From Maniola hyperantus (Eukaryota; Arthropoda; Insecta; Lepidoptera; Nymphalidae), in NCBI RefSeq assembly GCF_902806685.2, contig NC_048562.1, positions 2,996,200-3,060,199 on the forward strand: a DNA stretch of 64,000 bases. The letters are read 5' to 3'. The notes below the pieces were generated by a model. It searched no databases. It saw only the letters and a program-made list of their open reading frames with translations, and was not told where the DNA came from. The translations under genes were made by a program, and so were the position numbers. Positions 59,842-64,000 of the stretch are shown here, piece after piece (within the stretch, counting starts at the first letter, position 1; the number at the start of each line of letters is the position of its first letter).

Positions 59842-62063
59842 CTAAAAAGACGCTTGAGGGCTTTCCGATTTTTGATATTGTGCAAACGCGTCATCCAAGT
59901 TGGCTTTTACAACCAACCTGAAATCGATACTATGCGCTTGTTTCGCTCGCCACACTGTACCTCAAAAAATGAAACAATGAAGTCGATTACTGCCCAGTTA
60001 TAACTTTCTTGGTGCGATTTTATATTTAGTAACTTTATTAAGTAATATCTGTCCCGGCTGTACTCACGTGTTTAGTCGACGTTAGCCCGACTAGTTTTGA
60101 ACTCATCCGTTTTCAAGGGAGTCAGTTCGCGCACGCGCCGCCGTTGTGACTGCGGGCCGCGCGTGCCGCTGCCCGTAGAACCCGTTTGTGAAGAAATCAC
60201 TCACGGTAGTTTAAACTAAAACTTTATTAAGGTCCCGATTTTCGATATCTGGAAAATATATTTTGAATATATAACTGTCAAATTATTTATTTTTCTGAAA
60301 AATCGGCTACAAATCATTTGACAATCGCAGAAAAGGATTTTGTTTTCTATAATAACCTAAACAAACTCATGGTTTGGTCACTTTTGGTATTAAAAACAAA
60401 AAGTGAATAAAAACAAGTAACAAAATTGCTCAAAAATGTCCTCAAGCGTTACCCTGAACATTGCACATTAAAAAAATAACTTAGCAACATTTTATAATTT
60501 AATATTTACTCATTATGGAGTTTCTGCAATATTGATACAAAACAGCTATATTATATGAATTTCGTTTCTCTTTAGTCATTAAAAATGTCATTAACAACAT
60601 TTTTAACCGACTTCAAAAAAAGGAGGAGGTTCTCAATTCGTCGGAATTTTTTTTTTTTTTTTTTTTTTTTTTTGTCTTTTGTTATCATCCTTTTTATAGT
60701 TTTTTTATCTAACAAAATATTATATTACATTATTTGCTAGATTAAAAAAGTGTTATTACATTTCAATGTAACAAATTCTTGGTATTTTTTGAACACCAAT
60801 TTTTTTGCAAAATCACCATTTATGATATACTCAAAAAAAAAAACCTCTAGTCAATTTCTTTAATGTACACATAATAATCGTGCAAAAAATATAATTAGGG
60901 ACAATCCGCAATTTTTAGTAAAATATTTTAATCTAGTGATTTTTTATACCCAATAGATATTGGGGCCGATTCTCTTATACACAATCTCTAAACTAAACTA
61001 AATTAGCAGGTCTAAATGTAGTGCTATCCTTTTCCGCAAGCAACATTATGAAAGGAATAGCAATAGATTTAGACGTGCCATTTTAGTTTAGTTTAGAGAT
61101 TGTGTTCAACGGAATCAGCCACATTGTCCCTTTAACTTTTCCTTCTACATTCCTTTTACTCGTATTCAATTACAAAATGAATTGTTTACAGCAAAAATTC
61201 CAAATTAGTGCAACGATCATGTACCTAGTTAAGAATTTTTCATAAATGAAATGACATTTATATTCCCAAATAATATTATTTTCATTATTTTCGTCTTGAC
61301 ATTAATTGTATTTCATGACAAAACTGCACATTCTTAGAAATTGGGACTTAAGGCCCCAAAAAAGGCTAGACAAGAATATTTGGCGGCCTTTTTGCGCCTA
61401 TATGTTCTAAAATTCTGCATAAGTAATATATAACCGTAGTACATTTCGTTACTTTCAAGTATGTACTTCCATTTGTCGTAAAATATAACGGGCAGAAATT
61501 AATTTGAATCGCATTTTATCAAAGTTTAATTAAAGCCCAAACGGGGATTTTGGGATTTACTCGAGCGCGTCAGATTAAGGTAAGGTAAGTTAATTAGATG
61601 CAGAAAAGTGTACATTTCAATAATTTGACAATTTGAGCGTGATATGAGGAAATGGGAGAGTTACAAAGTTTTAAATATCGGCTCTGACTTTGGTTGCGTC
61701 CAAATCGTCAGTCTATTGAATAGGAGCTACATGAGGGCTCACTTAACATCCCTTCTCAATATCTGACGCGCTCAATAAATATACATTCGCGCTTGGCTGC
61801 AATTAGACCTGGTGGCAAGTGGACCTGGAGCATCTAATCTTCACAATCCAATAGGTCCCTACGAAGCTCGAGTAAATCCCTATTTAGCCTCTTGGGCTCC
61901 CCTACTATACATATAAGAAAAGTCCTAATTGTAGCCTGATGAGTATTCCGAAATGGCTTAGAATTTTATAGCTAGGTTGTGGGTTACCTGAGCTTCAGGC
62001 GGTCGCTGGTGAGTGGGATCTGCTCCTTGCTGATGATGACCTTTGGGATGACCTTCCGATACA
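59842..62063 (-). CDS. last two coding exons of an unidentified gene (5' part missing)
   Basis: Penultimate exon 62063-61988 reads YRKVIPKVIISKEQIPLTS and DRLKL, followed by donor GTAACC. The last exon, 59917-59842, starts after ATCGATTTCAG, reads LVVKANLDDAFAQYQK then SESPQASF, and stops with TAG. The two join in phase 2+1 to give an arginine at the seam and one open frame. The codons are GC-richer than the surroundings. The upstream border of the penultimate exon is weak: an in-frame TAA forces use of CTAAG as acceptor, or of another site just after it. I do not recognise the family. The intron holds repeats. The BEL/Pao element at 62.5-64 kb lies upstream, in the same orientation, and may sit in an earlier intron. 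Confidence 0.45.
60045..60190. repeat. foldback family H, one-armed copy
   Basis: TCCCGGCTGTACTCACGTG, TTTAGTCGACGTTAGC and GGGAGTCAGTTCGCGCACG match 4384-4530. The opposite arm is lost. Confidence 0.6.
60604..60680 (+). repeat. AACCGACTTCAAAAAAAGG repeat with long poly(T)
   Basis: GGTTCTCAATTCGTCGG followed by about 28 T. This is the fullest form of the short block seen at 4585, 30786 and 34600. Confidence 0.5.
60962..61132. repeat. foldback element, single copy
   Basis: Arms of about 55 bp: ACACAATCTCTAAACTAAAC and the complement near 61110; the centre holds CCTTTTCCGCAAGCAAC. Confidence 0.65.
61136..61987. other. no gene seen (intron of the minus-strand gene)
   Basis: AT-rich, with only a SINE-E scrap at 61790-61832. 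Confidence 0.4.
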
Positions 62064-62099
62064 CTTAGCTGCACTGATTTTAATTAAGGGGTTTCGATA

Positions 62100-62473
62100 G
62101 CAAGATTGTTTAGCGATAATATGTACACGTCATAGGTTAATTTTGCACTTTTTATAGGTACCTATTTTGCTTGACGGTTTGTTCAGATCACTTATTTTAG
62201 CGGATTAATTAGCGTTTATTTATTAGTTGCGGTTTTCACTTGATTTCGCGAGTTTACACACTTTTTGGAGCGGAGCGGGTGTTTTTAATTGCGTGGCACA
62301 TTCGTTGTGCAAAACAGGAGCGGTTTTCAGCGTGCGTAAGCGCCAGAATGCGGAATCGGACTGAAGGGGAATTTGAAAGGAAATGTCATTGCGTACATGT
62401 TTATGTGTGAGTTTGAATGTGCGTATGTGTGTATATAATAGATTATTTGCAAATATAATAAATGGCGTAAACA
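62100..62473 (-). mobile_element. LTR of the BEL/Pao element (left border uncertain)
   Basis: On the minus strand an LTR would begin TGTTTACGCC at 62473, right after the polypurine tract. TATATA-like sequence lies about 40 bp inside. The other end, and so the length, cannot be set, because the partner LTR is outside the window. Confidence 0.5.
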
Positions 62474-62488
62474 ACTCCCCCGGCCTAG
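62474..62488 (-). other. polypurine tract of the BEL/Pao element
   Basis: Minus strand reads GGCCGGGGGAGT directly before TGTTTAC, as expected at the primer site for plus-strand synthesis in LTR elements. Confidence 0.55.
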
Positions 62489-62594
62489 AGGCAAGCCTCT
62501 AAACAGAACGAAAAGCGTGATAAAATTAAAGCGTTAAAAAAACAAAATTAAAAAATTAAAATTAATTAATAGAGTTAGTAGAATTAATAGCAGC

Positions 62595-64000
62595 CTATTG
62601 AGAAGGTAGAGGGCATATCCGTACTACTGGTCTGATGTAGTTTCCGGAACGCGTTCTAACTTTGACTGCTCGAATTACACTGTCTTTCCCTGGATAGAGT
62701 TCTTCTATAACTCCTAAAGGCCAGCAAAGGGGATGAACGTTAGAATCTTTGATAACAACAACAGCTCCAAGACCTACAGGATTGGAGGGAGTATTCCATT
62801 TCTGTCTGTGTTGTAGAGAAGTTAAATATTCTTGGCTCCAACGTTTCCAGAAAGAACAAGTGATTTTAGTTAGTAATTGATAGCGCGATAAGCGGCTGTC
62901 GGGAATATCTGATAAATCCTCGACAGGTAAATACTTTGCGGGAGTGAGATTGAGAAAATGGTTAGGCGTTAGCGCGGAAAGATCTGACGGATCAGAACTT
63001 AGAGTACATAATGGTCTACTATTTAATAAGTTTTCAATTTGAACTAGAACTGTATTCAATTCTTCATAAGTAAGGATTTGTGTCCCTATAACTTTATACA
63101 AATGAGTTTTCACACAGCGAACGTTAATTTCGCTGAGGCCATTGAAATGAGGGCCATAAGGTGGACTATGCTTAAACTGAATACGATGTTCTGCGAGACG
63201 ATTCTCTATGAAATTTTTATGAGCATTGGACTGTATGAGAGTGTAAATTTCATTTAATTTGCGTTTAGAGAATCTTAATATGTAAACCATGGTGCGCAGT
63301 AATTTAGACCAGCTAGAAGAGCGTTCGGCTAAATTTTCAATTGGATGTTGAGCGTTAGAAACAGAGGTTTCAACTGCTAAAACAGTAGTTTTTGATTCTT
63401 CAAGATCTTCATTGTGAGCGTTTACTTGAAAAGGCGTAACGGGCCATTTTGATATAGGATGCGCCGTCTATTGAGGAGAGTTAAACCAGAGTTTGCGTTC
63501 TAATAATTCTTTAGGCGTGATTGGACGAGATATTATGTCAGCGGGATTTTCGCACCCGTTGACGTGAAACCAATGTTCAGAAGGTAATTTTGAATTTATT
63601 TCTGTAATTCTATTAGCGACGAATGTGTGGAATTTATATGCGGGAGAATGAATCCATGTAAGAGTTACTGTTGAGTCCGAAAAAGCGTAAATATTATTTA
63701 TTATGCAGCGTTTACTAAGAGTTTCGCGTACCAAATTGATTAAATTTGCTAATAGAAGAGATGCGCAAAGCTCGAGGCGAGCGAGTGATGTCTTCTTAAG
63801 CGGTGCGACACTAGATTTTGAAGCGAGTAAATGAACAGTTCCAGGCGAATGTTCATCTGGGCTCACACGTATGTATACGGTGGCTCCATAGCATTTTTCA
63901 CTAGCGTCAGAAAAACCTATAAGCGTTACATGGGATTCAGAGTTCATACCAACATGGCGAGGAATTTTAATTTTTTCTAAATGCGGTAGTTCTTTACAGA
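62595..64000 (-). pseudogene. BEL/Pao retrotransposon pol, stop codon and internal deletion, cut by window edge
   Basis: One minus-strand frame is open from the window edge to 62595 except for a TAG at 63468-63470. The part before the stop holds the Pao-type peptidase A17 / RNase H region (GFSDASEKCYGA, ARLELCASLLLA, DSTVTLTWI, NPADIISRP). The part after it ends in an integrase end block (SPPYGPHFNGLSE, which holds the third catalytic acidic residue, and LLNSRPL) and the C-terminal domain usual in BEL elements. The zinc-binding part of the integrase and the stretch with its first two catalytic Asp residues are missing: the frame jumps from the post-RNase H linker straight to the last third of the core, without losing phase. 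The copy is therefore dead for integration on its own. It is flanked on its 3' side by a polypurine tract and LTR. Confidence 0.85.

Noticed and set aside
61990..62090. Plus-strand open frame over the proposed minus-strand exon
   Set aside because: Open in the other direction too, but it lacks a donor and continues into AT-rich sequence before a stop. The minus-strand reading splices in phase to a second exon.

Overview
The window looks like a piece of a lepidopteran (moth or butterfly) nuclear genome. It is AT-rich, its genes have introns with GT-AG borders, and it is crowded with short retroposons and foldback elements. Several of these, such as the tRNA-headed SINEs and the elements carrying 'GCGACTTCGTCCGCGTGGA' or 'CCGGCCAAGTGCGAGTC', I know as very common in Lepidoptera. 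The species cannot be fixed from sequence alone. There are no operons, CRISPR arrays or bacterial features.

Four host genes can be supported by joining exons by hand. (1) A microprotein gene on the minus strand (3160-9676): two coding exons, 55 residues, one membrane segment. (2) A secreted cysteine-rich protein on the plus strand (31683-39797): nine exons, 418 residues, an IGFBP-N-like module followed by four thyroglobulin type-1-like repeats. (3) Lunapark, the ER three-way-junction protein, on the plus strand (41110-55542): nine exons, 350 residues. (4) The last two coding exons of an unidentified minus-strand gene (59842-62063). All exon joins keep one open frame across every junction. A possible lone first exon lies at 16213-16261.

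Layout: 1-9.7 kb holds the microprotein gene with a 6.3 kb intron full of repeats. 9.7-31.6 kb is almost entirely mobile-element debris, with stacked and nested insertions. 31.6-40.2 kb is the thyroglobulin-repeat gene, whose 3' end runs into a long inverted repeat. 41-56 kb is lunapark. 56-59.8 kb is foldback-rich intergenic DNA. 59.8-62.1 kb is the 3' end of the fourth gene. 62.5-64 kb is a defective BEL/Pao retrotransposon that runs off the window edge.

The most unusual feature is inside lunapark. The 3' two thirds of coding exon 2 (first membrane segment and the start of the second), together with its 5' splice site, is repeated twelve more times head to tail in the following intron (46192-48133). 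Every copy keeps an open frame of 144 or 132 nt, a GTGAGT donor and an AG in the phase that would let it splice in frame. The thyroglobulin-repeat gene carries an older, decayed case of the same kind: exon 7 tail plus donor, three partial copies, 38238-38665.

Family labels used below are mine: SINE-A, SINE-C and SINE-E (tRNA-headed), element B (GGTTCCG family), D1 and D2 (CTTCGTCCGCG families), J (CCCGCCCCGGCTTCGC), and foldback families F, G, H, I, K, M and S. Repeat borders are good to about 10 bp unless a target-site duplication (TSD) is given.
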